A stretch of DNA of 64,000 bases, taken from NCBI GenBank assembly GCA_024207135.1, contig CP042428.1, forward strand, positions 1,984,001 to 2,048,000, written 5' to 3'. The position numbers and the translations under genes were made by a program. Position 1 is the stretch's first letter. The number at the start of each line of letters is the position of its first letter. Below are positions 35,507 through 43,848 of the stretch, piece by piece. This DNA is from Arthrobacter sp. C2 (GTDB taxonomy: Bacteria > Actinomycetota > Actinomycetes > Actinomycetales > Micrococcaceae). A model generated the notes under the pieces. It was not told the origin of the DNA. It worked only from the letters and a program-made list of their open reading frames with translations, and made no database searches.

Positions 35507-36550
35507 ATGAATCGCCGTACCCGCACCCTGCTTCCCTTGGCCCTTGCCGGAACCCTCGCACTGGCCGCCTGTGGCGGCAACGCCGCCGGAGACGAGCCGG
35601 CCCCCGGTAGCGAGAAGCTCAAGGTGGTCACCAGCACCACCGTGTACGCCAACCTCGTGGAAAAGATCGGCGGCGACGCGGTGCAGGCCACCGCCCTCAT
35701 CGACTCGGTGTCCCAGGACCCGCACTCCTACGAGGCGACCTCGCGTGACAAGCTCGCGATGTCCAAGGCCCAGCTGGTGGTCGCCAACGGCGGCGGATAC
35801 GACGCCTTCATGGACGTGCTGGCCAAGGACCTGGACCTTCCCGCGACCACCGTCATCAGCGCGGTGGACACCTCCCCGGTGGCCGATGAGGGCGAAGCCG
35901 CCGACGAACACGACGACCACGCGGGCGAAACCGCCGAGGAACACGCTGACCACGCGGGCGAAACCGCCGAGGACCACGCTGACCACGCGGGCGAAACCGC
36001 CGAGGACCACGCCGGCCACGACCACGCCGCCTTCAACGAGCACGTCTGGTACGACCTCGAATCCATGCGCCTGCTCTCCGACGAGATCGCCGCCCGCCTG
36101 TCCACCCTCGACCCGGCGAAGGCCTCGACCTTCACCGCGAACGCGGCGGGGCTGACCACCGAGATCCAGGGCCTGGAAGCCAAGGTCGCAACCCTGCGCG
36201 GCTCGCTGGAAGCCAAGCACTTCGCCATGACCGAACCGGTGCCCTTCCACCTGCTTGAGGACCTGGGGATGGAGGACGCCACCCCCGAGGGCCTGAGCGA
36301 ATCCATCGAGGGCGGCAGCGAGGTCTCCCCGCAGGCCTTCAACGAGATGGGCACCTTGTTCGACAACGGCTCCATCGACGTGCTGGCCTACAACACCCAG
36401 ACCGAAAGCCCGCAGACCGAACGCATCCGCGCGCTGGCCGACGCCGCCAACGTCGAGGTCATCGACTTCACCGAGACGCTGCCGCCGAACACCGACTACG
36501 TCTCCTGGATGGACGCCAACATCCGGGCCATGGAGGCACTGGCCAAGTAG
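35507..36550 (+). CDS. Zinc/manganese ABC transporter substrate-binding lipoprotein (ZnuA-like)
   Basis: Cluster A-I metal-binding lipoprotein of 347 residues. The signal peptide ends in lipobox LALAAC, Cys 22. The family pattern is KLKVVTSTTVYANLVEKIGG, SQDPHSYEAT (His 73, first metal ligand), NEHVWYDLES (His 179, second), EPVPFHLL (His 248) and the late acidic region SPQTERIRAL. Between the first two ligands lies a His/Glu/Asp-rich loop (about residues 135-173) built from three 11-residue repeats, the usual place for the metal-capturing loop in ZnuA-like proteins. No permease or ATPase gene follows: the next gene is on the other strand. It may serve a transporter encoded elsewhere. Confidence 0.88.
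   Translation: MNRRTRTLLPLALAGTLALAACGGNAAGDEPAPGSEKLKVVTSTTVYANLVEKIGGDAVQATALIDSVSQDPHSYEATSRDKLAMSKAQLVVANGGGYDAFMDVLAKDLDLPATTVISAVDTSPVADEGEAADEHDDHAGETAEEHADHAGETAEDHADHAGETAEDHAGHDHAAFNEHVWYDLESMRLLSDEIAARLSTLDPAKASTFTANAAGLTTEIQGLEAKVATLRGSLEAKHFAMTEPVPFHLLEDLGMEDATPEGLSESIEGGSEVSPQAFNEMGTLFDNGSIDVLAYNTQTESPQTERIRALADAANVEVIDFTETLPPNTDYVSWMDANIRAMEALAK
35915..36013 (+). repeat. 33-bp tandem repeat, three units, coding for a His-rich loop
   Basis: Units at 35915-35947, 35948-35980 and 35981-36013 are nearly identical and keep frame. Each encodes DHAGETAE(E/D)HA. Copy number could vary between strains by slippage. Confidence 0.85.
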
Positions 36551-36574
36551 CCTTGCCTCCCGCCGGGCAGCAAA

Positions 36575-36619
36575 AAGGTCCGTGGGGCGCGAACCGGTGG
36601 TTCGCGCCCCACGGACCTT
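36575..36619. terminator. Perfect 21-bp hairpin between convergent genes
   Basis: Arms 36575-36595 and 36599-36619 pair without mismatch around the loop GGT. On the minus strand the stem is followed by TTTTT, so it is an intrinsic terminator for the eRF1-like gene, and it probably also stops plus-strand reading from the metal-binding gene. Confidence 0.9.
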
Positions 36620-36637
36620 GCCGTTTCCCGCCTGCCG

Positions 36638-37786
36638 TCAGCTCGCCGGCTCGGCGGTGTTGTTGGGCCAGCGCAGCAGCGCGGCAATGCCCACGCCCTC
36701 GGGCAGCACTCCCTCGGGTACATAGCGGATGGTGGCATCGGTCAACGCCGTGGCACGCAGGAGCACCTCGGGGGCCGGCCAGGACCCGATGACCGATTCG
36801 GAATGTTCCTCGGAGTCCTCGCCGCACAGCCACGGGTCGGCATCCAGGGCCATGAGCGTCTCATCGTCCTGGTACTGGCCCACCAGCACCGTGTCGGCCT
36901 GGGCCTGCTGCAGCGCGGCCACGACCTCGTCGAAGCCCAGGGCCAGTTCCGTGCGGCCGTTGCCGCTGCGGTTTGCCACCCGTTCCGAGAGGTCCTGGAC
37001 GTCCCGGCCCAGAACCTCGTCGACCTGCTCCTGCACCGCAGCTGCGAACGCGGCCTGGTCGGCGCCTCCGGTGCGCGTGTGCTGCTCGAGGATGCTGGTG
37101 ATCGGCTTGTGCGCCGGGGCCAGCTTGCCGGCCACCAGCTCGCGGGCCTTGATGTCGCCTGCCAGCACGATCAGCTTCACATAGTTTTCCCGCGCCAGCT
37201 CGTCGATCTGCTTGGCCAGCTCGTCGGCGTTGCGCCGCCAGATCTCCTCGGTGTTGGAACGGTTCTTGGGTTCGTCGTAGCGGCCCGGAACCTTCCGGGC
37301 GTGGTGTGCCTCCTCCGGGTCCCCGGTGACGCCGCGGGACTCGCCGACGCCTTGGACCGAGGAATGGTAGAGCCGCACCTCGCCGCCGTCCTTGCTGGCC
37401 TCGGCCACCAGGTAGGGAAATTGCCCGCCGCGGGCGCGGGCCAGGGCGACCAGGTTGGGGAACGGGCCGCAGTCGACGTCCGCGGCCTCGACCTTCAGTC
37501 CGTCAATGAGCTCGTCGAGAACTACCTCCCCGTTGTTCACCGCGACGAAGCGTGCCACCGGGGATGCATGGCCCTGCGCCGGCAGCAGCGCCTCGGCCAG
37601 GGCGGCAATGTCGGCCTCCGAGGCCTGCTGCGAAGCGAGCAGCTTGCCCACGACCTCGGGCAGTGCGTCAACTGCTTCCTGCGCGGCGGTTGTTCCAAGC
37701 GAAACGTCTACGAGGGCGGTACACCATTGGCCCTCTCGACGGTAGAGCGAGGCGTCGATTCCTGTGGAACCTGCGCGTGATGCCAT
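36638..37786 (-). CDS. eRF1-like (baeRF / Vms1-type) protein
   Basis: A 382-residue cytoplasmic protein related to bacterial/archaeal release-factor-1-like families, as in the actinobacterial Rv2629-type proteins. The region KNRSNTEEIWRRNADELAKQIDELARE followed by YVKLIVLAGDIKARELVAGKL matches the alpha-beta domain 2-3 layout, and the C-terminal part ends with VGIAALLRWPNNTAEPAS. AAGGAG precedes the ATG at 37786. Members are thought to act on ribosomes or peptidyl-tRNA, but the biochemical role of the actinobacterial type is not settled. It is encoded downstream of mgtE on the same strand, 197 bp apart. Confidence 0.7.
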   Translation of the reverse strand: MASRAGSTGIDASLYRREGQWCTALVDVSLGTTAAQEAVDALPEVVGKLLASQQASEADIAALAEALLPAQGHASPVARFVAVNNGEVVLDELIDGLKVEAADVDCGPFPNLVALARARGGQFPYLVAEASKDGGEVRLYHSSVQGVGESRGVTGDPEEAHHARKVPGRYDEPKNRSNTEEIWRRNADELAKQIDELARENYVKLIVLAGDIKARELVAGKLAPAHKPITSILEQHTRTGGADQAAFAAAVQEQVDEVLGRDVQDLSERVANRSGNGRTELALGFDEVVAALQQAQADTVLVGQYQDDETLMALDADPWLCGEDSEEHSESVIGSWPAPEVLLRATALTDATIRYVPEGVLPEGVGIAALLRWPNNTAEPAS

Positions 37787-37924
37787 GGGGGAGCTCCTTC
37801 CCACGCGGGGAAGCCCGCGTGCCGATTCGAACCGTCTGCTCACCGTAGCACCGCTGGAGGTCCCGCCGAAAGGGTCTGCCCAGAAGGGCTCCCAGCCGGT
37901 ACGATGATCTCATCCGTGCCCTGC

Positions 37925-37966
37925 GGCCCCGGCATGTAGGCCCGAATGAAACGGCACGTCGGGGCC
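37925..37966. terminator. Hairpin between mgtE and the eRF1-like gene
   Basis: GGCCCCG pairs with CGGGGCC; TTTT follows on the plus strand only, although both flanking genes are on the minus strand. Function as a terminator of mgtE is uncertain. Confidence 0.35.
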
Positions 37967-37983
37967 CTTTTACCGGGCTTTTC

Positions 37984-39342
37984 CTAGAGCCCCAGCACGC
38001 TGGTGGCGATCAGGAAGTAGATGATCAGCCCGGCCGCATCCACGAAGGTGGAGATGAACGGGTTGGAGAACACCGCCGGGTCCGCGCGCACCGCCTTGCC
38101 CAGCAACGGCATCAGCCCGCCGATGCTCGCGGCCATGGTGCACACCCCCAGCAGCGTGAGCCCGATGACCAGCCCGATGGGCACATCGAAGGCCAGCGCG
38201 GCGATGGCGAAGCCCAGGGACCCGAGCAGCAGGCCCAGCAGCGCGCCGACCCGCACCTCGCGCACAAACACCTTGAACACGTCGCGCGGGCGCACGTCCC
38301 CCAGCGCCAGGGCGCGGGTGATGGTGGTGGCCGCCTGGTTCCCGGTGTTTCCGCCGGTGCCGATGAGCAGCGGGATGAACAGCGAGAGCACCACCTGGGC
38401 CTCGAGGGTCGCCTCGAACGCGCCGATGACCTGGACAGTCAGGGTGGCACCGAGCGCCAGCACCAGCAGCCACACCACCCGGGCCCGCACGATGGCGCGC
38501 ACCGGGGTCGCCAGGTAGGGGCGGCGCAGCGGCTCGGAACCGCCGGACCGGGCCGCGTCCTCGGACTCGGCATCCTCCAGGATCCGCAGCGCGTCATCTA
38601 CCGTCAGGATGCCCACGAGGCGTTCCTCGCCGTCAACGATCGGCAGCACCAGGATCTTGGCGTCGGCGCAATAGCGGGCGGCTTCCTCCGCGTCGAGCGT
38701 CGCACCCACGCTGATGGGTTTCTTCATGATGTCCTGCACGCGCTCGTCCGGCTCGGCGCGCAGCACATCGCGCAACGACACCACGCCCACCAGGTGCCGG
38801 CCCGTGTCCGTGACCAGGATGGTGTAGACGGACTCGGCGTCGTCAAGCTGGGCACGCACCCGCCCCAGGGTCTCCCCCGCGCTCATCTCCGGGTGGGTGA
38901 TCACGAACTCCGGGCTCATGTAGCGCCCGACCGCGCCCTGCGGGTAGCCCAGCACGGTGCTGGTCAGCGCACGTTCCTTCTCGGTCAGTCCCAGGATCAA
39001 CCGGTTCGCCACCGCGGCCGGCAGTTCGTCGAGCAGCGCCACCCGGTCATCGGGGCTCATCGCCTCAAAGACCTCGGCAACGTCGGCTTCCTGCAGGCCC
39101 GCGACCAGGTCCGCCTGCAAGGAGGCGTCAAGTCGCTCGAAGACCTCCATGGCCCGGTCCTTGGGCAGCGTACGGTAGGCCAGCGCCCGGTCAATGGTGT
39201 TCAGGCGTTCAAGTTGTTCCAGCGTCTCGGCGGTCCCCAGGGGGTGGAACACCTTTGATGTCGCGGCAATGTCGTTGGCGGCCAGGGCCTTGGCCAGTTG
39301 TTCCGCGCTGAAGTCAAACGAGCTGGTGGGCGTCTTGATCAT
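37984..39342 (-). CDS. mgtE: Magnesium channel/transporter MgtE
   Basis: Membrane magnesium channel of 452 residues. The cytosolic N domain (FERLDASLQADLVAGLQEADVAEVFEAMSPDDRV, residues split over about 65-105) is followed by two CBS domains (GYPQGAVGRYMSPEF, VGVVSLRDVL, VLPIVDGEERLVGILTVDDALRI) and five C-terminal transmembrane segments. The selectivity region reads PLLIGTGGNTGNQAATTITRALALGD, the hallmark of MgtE. GGAGGG precedes ATG 39342. The CBS/N domains gate the pore in response to internal magnesium. A 520-bp gene-free region lies upstream and could hold a leader, but no clear M-box pattern is seen. Confidence 0.93.
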   Translation of the reverse strand: MIKTPTSSFDFSAEQLAKALAANDIAATSKVFHPLGTAETLEQLERLNTIDRALAYRTLPKDRAMEVFERLDASLQADLVAGLQEADVAEVFEAMSPDDRVALLDELPAAVANRLILGLTEKERALTSTVLGYPQGAVGRYMSPEFVITHPEMSAGETLGRVRAQLDDAESVYTILVTDTGRHLVGVVSLRDVLRAEPDERVQDIMKKPISVGATLDAEEAARYCADAKILVLPIVDGEERLVGILTVDDALRILEDAESEDAARSGGSEPLRRPYLATPVRAIVRARVVWLLVLALGATLTVQVIGAFEATLEAQVVLSLFIPLLIGTGGNTGNQAATTITRALALGDVRPRDVFKVFVREVRVGALLGLLLGSLGFAIAALAFDVPIGLVIGLTLLGVCTMAASIGGLMPLLGKAVRADPAVFSNPFISTFVDAAGLIIYFLIATSVLGL

Positions 39343-39862
39343 GATCCGGTTCCCTCCGGTGAAAACACACGCATGCATCGCGCCGGCGCGTGCTTAGCGA
39401 CGTGTGCCAGGAATGGGTGGTGTGGGCTGGGTGTTGCGCAAAAACACAACCGCGCAGCAAGCGCCTCAATCCCCGGGACGGCCCGCGGTGGCCTCCGGCC
39501 GTGATCCGTTCATCGGGGACCTGCAGCCTCGGCGCGGTGCGCGCAAGGGTGCGGGATCCATTCCCCCCTCAGGGCCGGTGCATGGCATCCGGCGGAGGAA
39601 GGGAGGATCAGTGCTGGAGGGTCAGGGCTTCCCGAGCACCCAGGTGATGCTCGCGCGGCGTGATAGATCGACTAGGTCCGTCATCCATGCGTGCGGTCAC
39701 CTCCATCCGTCCTCAGGGCCCGAAAATCCCTGGACGGCCGCCGCATTCCGGGCAAGCCGCACCGGGTCGGGGCGTCCTTCCCATCCTAGGCCACCACCGC
39801 TTCGAACGGCCAATGCGGGTCCCGGCCCGGGCTTCCGGACCCCGTGGTCCACCTTCGTCGGT
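39343..39862. other. 520-bp gap without a supported gene
   Basis: The space between mgtE and the GNAT gene, both read leftwards. Open frames here are GC-driven and have no recognisable domain or good ribosome-binding site. There is a short inverted repeat (GTGCT and AGCAC flanking about 20 nt near 39613-39644), but I could not assemble a magnesium riboswitch. Confidence 0.6.
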
Positions 39863-40384
39863 TCAGCCCCGGGGCGTCGCGGAGGTGGGAACCCAGTAGC
39901 GCTTGGTCGGCCCGTCGGAGGCCTCGATGATGTTCTCCAGCACTCCCCCGTTGGCCTCGATGGTTCGGGCCGAAGCGAGGTTGTCTTCCCGGCAGGTCAC
40001 CAGCGCCGCTTCGATGTTGCGCTGTGCCAGCTGTGCCAGGGACAGGCGCAGGATTTGTGTGGCGTAGCCGCGGCGCCGGTGCTCGGGACGCACCGCGTAG
40101 CCGATGTTCCCGCCAACCGCCCGCAGGTTCTCGTTGAGTTCGAACCGGATGCAGGTGCGGCCAACCAGTTGCCCGTCGACGAAGGCGCCCCACAGCGCCG
40201 AACGCACCCATCCCGGAGGCAGGCCCAGTCCGTCTTCGTGCGCCTGCAATTGCTCCAGGTAGGATTCAAAGCCCCGCCGGGAGGAGTAGCCAAGCAGGAA
40301 ATCAAAGTCCTCTGCGTCCAGTTCGGTGCGCGCGGCAAGCGCCTCGGGGCCGTCGGCGGCGGTGAAGGGGCGAATCTCAAGCAT
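39863..40384 (-). CDS. GNAT-family N-acetyltransferase
   Basis: A 173-residue acetyltransferase. The acetyl-CoA motif A appears as GGNIGYAVRPEHRRRGYATQILRLSL (about residues 90-118), with the R/Q-x-x-G-x-A pyrophosphate loop in RRRGYA. VTCREDNLASARTIEANGG follows as motif B. The acceptor is unknown. It lies 123 bp downstream of sdaA, behind a strong hairpin, so it is probably a separate unit. Confidence 0.85.
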   Translation of the reverse strand: MLEIRPFTAADGPEALAARTELDAEDFDFLLGYSSRRGFESYLEQLQAHEDGLGLPPGWVRSALWGAFVDGQLVGRTCIRFELNENLRAVGGNIGYAVRPEHRRRGYATQILRLSLAQLAQRNIEAALVTCREDNLASARTIEANGGVLENIIEASDGPTKRYWVPTSATPRG

Positions 40385-40430
40385 GGTTCGAACGCTACCA
40401 GCCGGACACCGGCACCGGAAAAAGAGCGAC

Positions 40431-40484
40431 GGCCCGGCCGGTGCCGCGTCCCGGAGTCCTCCGGGTCGTGGCACCGGCCGGGCC
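40431..40484 (-). terminator. Terminator hairpin after sdaA
   Basis: GGCCCGGCCGGTGCC pairs perfectly with GGCACCGGCCGGGCC (15 bp), and an inner CCCGGAG/CTCCGGG stem extends it. It lies 23 nt past the sdaA stop and closes the glycine-serine unit. Confidence 0.75.
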
Positions 40485-40507
40485 GCAACAGGCTACCGGC
40501 TACGCCG

Positions 40508-41923
40508 CTAGCATTCGATGACGTTCACGGCCAGGCCGCCCATCGCGGTTTCCTTGTACTTGTCGCTCATGTCCTTGCCGGTCTCGCGCATGGTGATGAT
40601 GACCTCGTCGAGGGTCACGTGGTGCTGCCCGTCGCCCATCAGCGCCATCTTGGCGGCATTGATGGCCTTGGAAGCGGCGATGGCATTGCGTTCGATGCAC
40701 GGGATCTGCACGAGTCCGCCGATCGGGTCGCAGGTCAGGCCCAGGTTGTGTTCCATCGCGATTTCCGCGGCGTTTTCCACCTGGTCAACGGTTCCGCCGA
40801 GGATTTCGGCCAGCCCGCCGGCGGCCATCGAGGAGGCCGAACCGACCTCGCCCTGGCAGCCGACCTCGGCGCCGGAGATCGAGGCCTGCTCCTTGTAGAG
40901 CACGCCGATGGCCGCGGCGGTGAGCATGAAGCGCACGATCACGTCCTCGCGCTCCTCCTGGTTCCAGTACTTGGCACCGGGTGCGTAGTGGGTCGCGTAG
41001 AACATCACCGCGGGGATGATGCCGGCCGCCCCGTTGGTCGGGGCGGTGACCACGCGGCCGCCTGAGGCGTTTTCCTCGTTGACGGCCAGGGCAACCAGGT
41101 TGACCCATTCCTGCCAGAACACCGGGTCGCGGTCCTTGTCTTCCTTGGCCAGGCGCTTGTGCCACTCGGGAGCTCGGCGGCGGACCTTGAGCCCGCCGGG
41201 CAGCACGCCCTCGCGTTCCAGCGAGGCGTTCTTGCAGTCCTCCATGACCTGCCAGATGTGCAGCAGCCCTTCCCGGATCTCTTCCTTGGAGCGGTAGACC
41301 TCCTCGTTGGCGGCCATGACCCCGGCGATCGACAGCCCGGTCTCCGCGCAGTGCTCGAGCAGCTTGGCGGCGGTGGTGAACGGGTAGGGCTGCGCGCTGA
41401 CAGCCTCCTCGAGGTTCGCCGCGAGTTTTTCCTCGGCACCCTCGCGCACGATGAATCCGCCGCCCACCGAGTAATAGGTGTCCTCGGCCAGGACGTTGCC
41501 GTCCGCATCCAGGGCTGCCATCTTCATGCCGTTGGTGTGCCGCGGCAGGATGGTCAGCGGGTGCTGGATCATGTCTTCGACCTTGTAGTCGAGTTCCTTG
41601 CCGGCGCCCTCGCCCACGGCCTTGCACAGCTGCAGCTTGCCCGTGGCGGCCATGTCTTCCAGGCGCGAGTCCACCTCTTCGGGCAGGATGGCCTCGGGCT
41701 CGTAGCCCTCGAGGCCCAGCATGATTGCGGTGAATGTTCCGTGTCCGCGGCCGGTGGCTGCCAGCGAGCCGTAGACATCGACGCGCAGGGTGGCGGTGTT
41801 CGCGAGGTGTTCCTCGCGCACCAGCTTGGCGGCGAATGCGTGGGCCGCACGCATGGGTCCCACCGTATGCGAGGACGATGGCCCGATTCCGACGGTGAAT
41901 AGATCAAAAACGCTGATAGCCAC
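40508..41923 (-). CDS. sdaA: L-serine ammonia-lyase, iron-sulfur type
   Basis: Single-chain [4Fe-4S] L-serine dehydratase of 471 residues, converting serine to pyruvate and ammonia. The N-terminal beta domain begins [23 protein letters not shown]. The catalytic alpha domain has [20 protein letters not shown] and the cluster cysteines in [29 protein letters not shown] and [13 protein letters not shown] chose GTG 41923, giving MAISVFDLF, because AAAGAAG lies 7 nt upstream and the family usually starts there; the upstream ATG at 41947 has no such site. It follows glyA by 142 bp with a hairpin between, so it may be a partly separate part of the glycine unit. Confidence 0.93.
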   Translation of the reverse strand: MAISVFDLFTVGIGPSSSHTVGPMRAAHAFAAKLVREEHLANTATLRVDVYGSLAATGRGHGTFTAIMLGLEGYEPEAILPEEVDSRLEDMAATGKLQLCKAVGEGAGKELDYKVEDMIQHPLTILPRHTNGMKMAALDADGNVLAEDTYYSVGGGFIVREGAEEKLAANLEEAVSAQPYPFTTAAKLLEHCAETGLSIAGVMAANEEVYRSKEEIREGLLHIWQVMEDCKNASLEREGVLPGGLKVRRRAPEWHKRLAKEDKDRDPVFWQEWVNLVALAVNEENASGGRVVTAPTNGAAGIIPAVMFYATHYAPGAKYWNQEEREDVIVRFMLTAAAIGVLYKEQASISGAEVGCQGEVGSASSMAAGGLAEILGGTVDQVENAAEIAMEHNLGLTCDPIGGLVQIPCIERNAIAASKAINAAKMALMGDGQHHVTLDEVIITMRETGKDMSDKYKETAMGGLAVNVIEC

Positions 41924-42006
41924 GAGAATACTTCTTTCAAGAGACATTGCTGGGTGGGAGCCGACACGCGGATTGGTGAGGCGCGTCACTGTCGGTGGTG
42001 CAGAGA

Positions 42007-42043
42007 CCGCGAGCCCAGGACCTTGTGGATCCCGGGCTCGCGG
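42007..42043 (-). terminator. Hairpin between glyA and sdaA, possible attenuator
   Basis: CCGCGAGCCC pairs with GGGCTCGCGG (10 bp, 17-nt loop) 22 nt after the glyA stop. No strong T-tract follows, so partial read-through into sdaA is likely. Confidence 0.5.
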
Positions 42044-42065
42044 CGAGGTGGTTGGCGAACCGGGA

Positions 42066-43385
42066 TTATGCCAGTTTTGCCAATTCCGGGTACAGCGGGT
42101 GGGCGTTGGCCAGGGCATGCACGCGGTCCTTCAGCGCCGCGAGCGTCGCCTCGTTGTCCGCCTTCGTGCCGGCGATGAGGGTCTCGGCGATGATGTCCGC
42201 GACCTCCACGAACGCGGCCTCGGAGAAGCCGCGGGTGGCCAGCGCCGGGGTGCCGATCCGCAACCCGGAAGTGACCATCGGCGGACGCGGGTCGAAGGGG
42301 ACCGCGTTGCGGTTCACCGTGATCTCCACCTTCGCCAGCAGGTCCTCGCCCTGCTGCCCGTCCAGCTGGGAGTTGCGCAGGTCCACCAGGACCAGGTGCA
42401 CATCGGTGCCGCCGGTCAGCACGCTGATGCCGACCGCCGCCACGTCCGGTGCGGTGAGGCGCTCGGCCAGGATCTTGGCCCCGGCCAGGGTGCGTTCCTG
42501 GCGTTCGCGGAATTCCTCGGTCGCGGCGATCTTGAACGCCACGGCCTTGCCGGCGATCACGTGCTCCAGCGGGCCGCCCTGCTGCCCGGGGAACACCGCG
42601 GAGTTGACCTTCTTGGCGATGTCCGCGTCGTTGGTCAGGATGATCCCGCCGCGCGGGCCGGCCAGGGTCTTGTGCGTGGTGGAGGAGACCACGTGGGCGT
42701 GCGGCACCGGGTTCGGGTGCAGCCCCGCGGCGACCAGGCCCGCGAAGTGCGCCATGTCCACGAACAGGTACGCCCCGACCTTGTCGGCAATCTCCCGGAA
42801 GCGGGCGAAGTCCAGCTGCCGCGGGTAGGCGGACCAGCCGGCCACGATCATCTTCGGCTTATGCTCCAGGGCCAGGGCCTCGACCTTGTCCATGTCCACC
42901 ACCAGGGTGTCCTCCTCGACCCCGTAGGGGACGATGTTGTAGAGGCGCCCGGAGAAGTTGATCTTCATCCCGTGGGTCAGGTGCCCGCCGTGGGCCAGGT
43001 TCAACCCCATGATGGTGTCGCCCGGGCGGATCAGCGCGTGCATCACCGAGGCGTTGGCCTGCGCGCCGGAGTGCGGCTGCACGTTCGCGAACCCGGCACC
43101 GAACAGCGCCTTGACCCGCTCCAGGGCCAGGGTCTCCACCACGTCGACCTCCTCGCAGCCGCCGTAGTAGCGCTTGCCCGGGTAGCCCTCGGCGTACTTG
43201 TTGGTCAGCACCGAGCCCTGCGCCTGCATCACGGCCAAGGCCGTGTGGTTCTCCGAGGCGATCATCTCCAGGCCGCGCTGCTGGCGGGCCAGCTCCGCGT
43301 CGATGCGCTGCGCGATCTCCGGATCAAGCGTCCCGATGTCCTGCGTCAGCGACGCAGGGGCAAGGGATTCGTAAACTGCGGTCAC
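42066..43385 (-). CDS. glyA: Serine hydroxymethyltransferase
   Basis: PLP enzyme of 439 residues that interconverts glycine plus methylene-tetrahydrofolate with serine. The PLP lysine is in [16 protein letters not shown]. Other signatures are [37 protein letters not shown] and [20 protein letters not shown]. The GTG start at 43385 overlaps the gcvH stop (GTGA), so it is coupled to the glycine cleavage genes. In this context it probably turns GcvPTH-derived C1 units and glycine into serine for SdaA. Because glyA is often essential, a second copy may exist elsewhere in the genome. Confidence 0.96.
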   Translation of the reverse strand: MTAVYESLAPASLTQDIGTLDPEIAQRIDAELARQQRGLEMIASENHTALAVMQAQGSVLTNKYAEGYPGKRYYGGCEEVDVVETLALERVKALFGAGFANVQPHSGAQANASVMHALIRPGDTIMGLNLAHGGHLTHGMKINFSGRLYNIVPYGVEEDTLVVDMDKVEALALEHKPKMIVAGWSAYPRQLDFARFREIADKVGAYLFVDMAHFAGLVAAGLHPNPVPHAHVVSSTTHKTLAGPRGGIILTNDADIAKKVNSAVFPGQQGGPLEHVIAGKAVAFKIAATEEFRERQERTLAGAKILAERLTAPDVAAVGISVLTGGTDVHLVLVDLRNSQLDGQQGEDLLAKVEITVNRNAVPFDPRPPMVTSGLRIGTPALATRGFSEAAFVEVADIIAETLIAGTKADNEATLAALKDRVHALANAHPLYPELAKLA

Positions 43386-43762
43386 GCTACATCGCCGCCG
43401 TTGGCGGAGGCGTAGTCGGCTGCCGAAAGCAGTGGACCTTCCTCGGTGACCTCGACGGTGAACAGCCAGCCGGCGCCGTACGGGTCTTCGTTCAGGATGG
43501 CCGGGTTGTCGATGGCTTCCTGGTTGACCTCGACGATGGTGCCGGTGACCGGTGCGTACAGGTCTGAAACCGACTTGGTCGACTCGACCTCGCCGCAGGT
43601 TTCGCCGGCGGTGACGGCGTCGCCGACCTCGGGCAGGTCAACGTAGACGACGTCTCCCAGTGCGTCGGCGGCAACCTGGGTGATCCCGACCTTGGTCGGG
43701 GTCGAGGCGTCAACCCATTCGTGCTCGGCCGAGTAACGAAGGGATGCGAGAACCTTGCTCAT
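43382..43762 (-). CDS. gcvH: Glycine cleavage system H protein
   Basis: Lipoyl carrier of 126 residues that shuttles the aminomethyl group between GcvP, GcvT and lipoamide dehydrogenase. The lipoylation lysine is Lys 63 in [18 protein letters not shown], the classic motif. ATG 43762 has AGAGGAAA upstream, and the upstream in-frame extension to 43780 is rejected. It overlaps glyA by 4 nt. Between it and gcvT lies an 11-bp hairpin. Confidence 0.96.
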   Translation of the reverse strand: MSKVLASLRYSAEHEWVDASTPTKVGITQVAADALGDVVYVDLPEVGDAVTAGETCGEVESTKSVSDLYAPVTGTIVEVNQEAIDNPAILNEDPYGAGWLFTVEVTEEGPLLSAADYASANGGDVA

Positions 43763-43811
43763 GGGGGTGTTTCCTCTCAAAGAATGTGGGTAAAGAAGTT
43801 AAGCCGGTTGA

Positions 43812-43843
43812 TCGGTGGCGGGACGCGTCGCGCCCGCCACCGA
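43812..43843 (-). other. Intercistronic hairpin between gcvT and gcvH
   Basis: TCGGTGGCGGG pairs with CCCGCCACCGA (11 bp, 10-nt loop) just after the gcvT stop. No T-tract follows and gcvH-glyA must be read through it, so RNA stabilisation or partial termination is more likely than full termination. Confidence 0.55.
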
Positions 43844-43848
43844 CAACG

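Noticed and set aside
35915-36013. CRISPR-like array
   Set aside because: The repeats are contiguous with no spacers and keep the reading frame of a His-rich loop.
39343-39862. M-box magnesium riboswitch upstream of mgtE
   Set aside because: The conserved M-box core could not be recognised on the minus strand.
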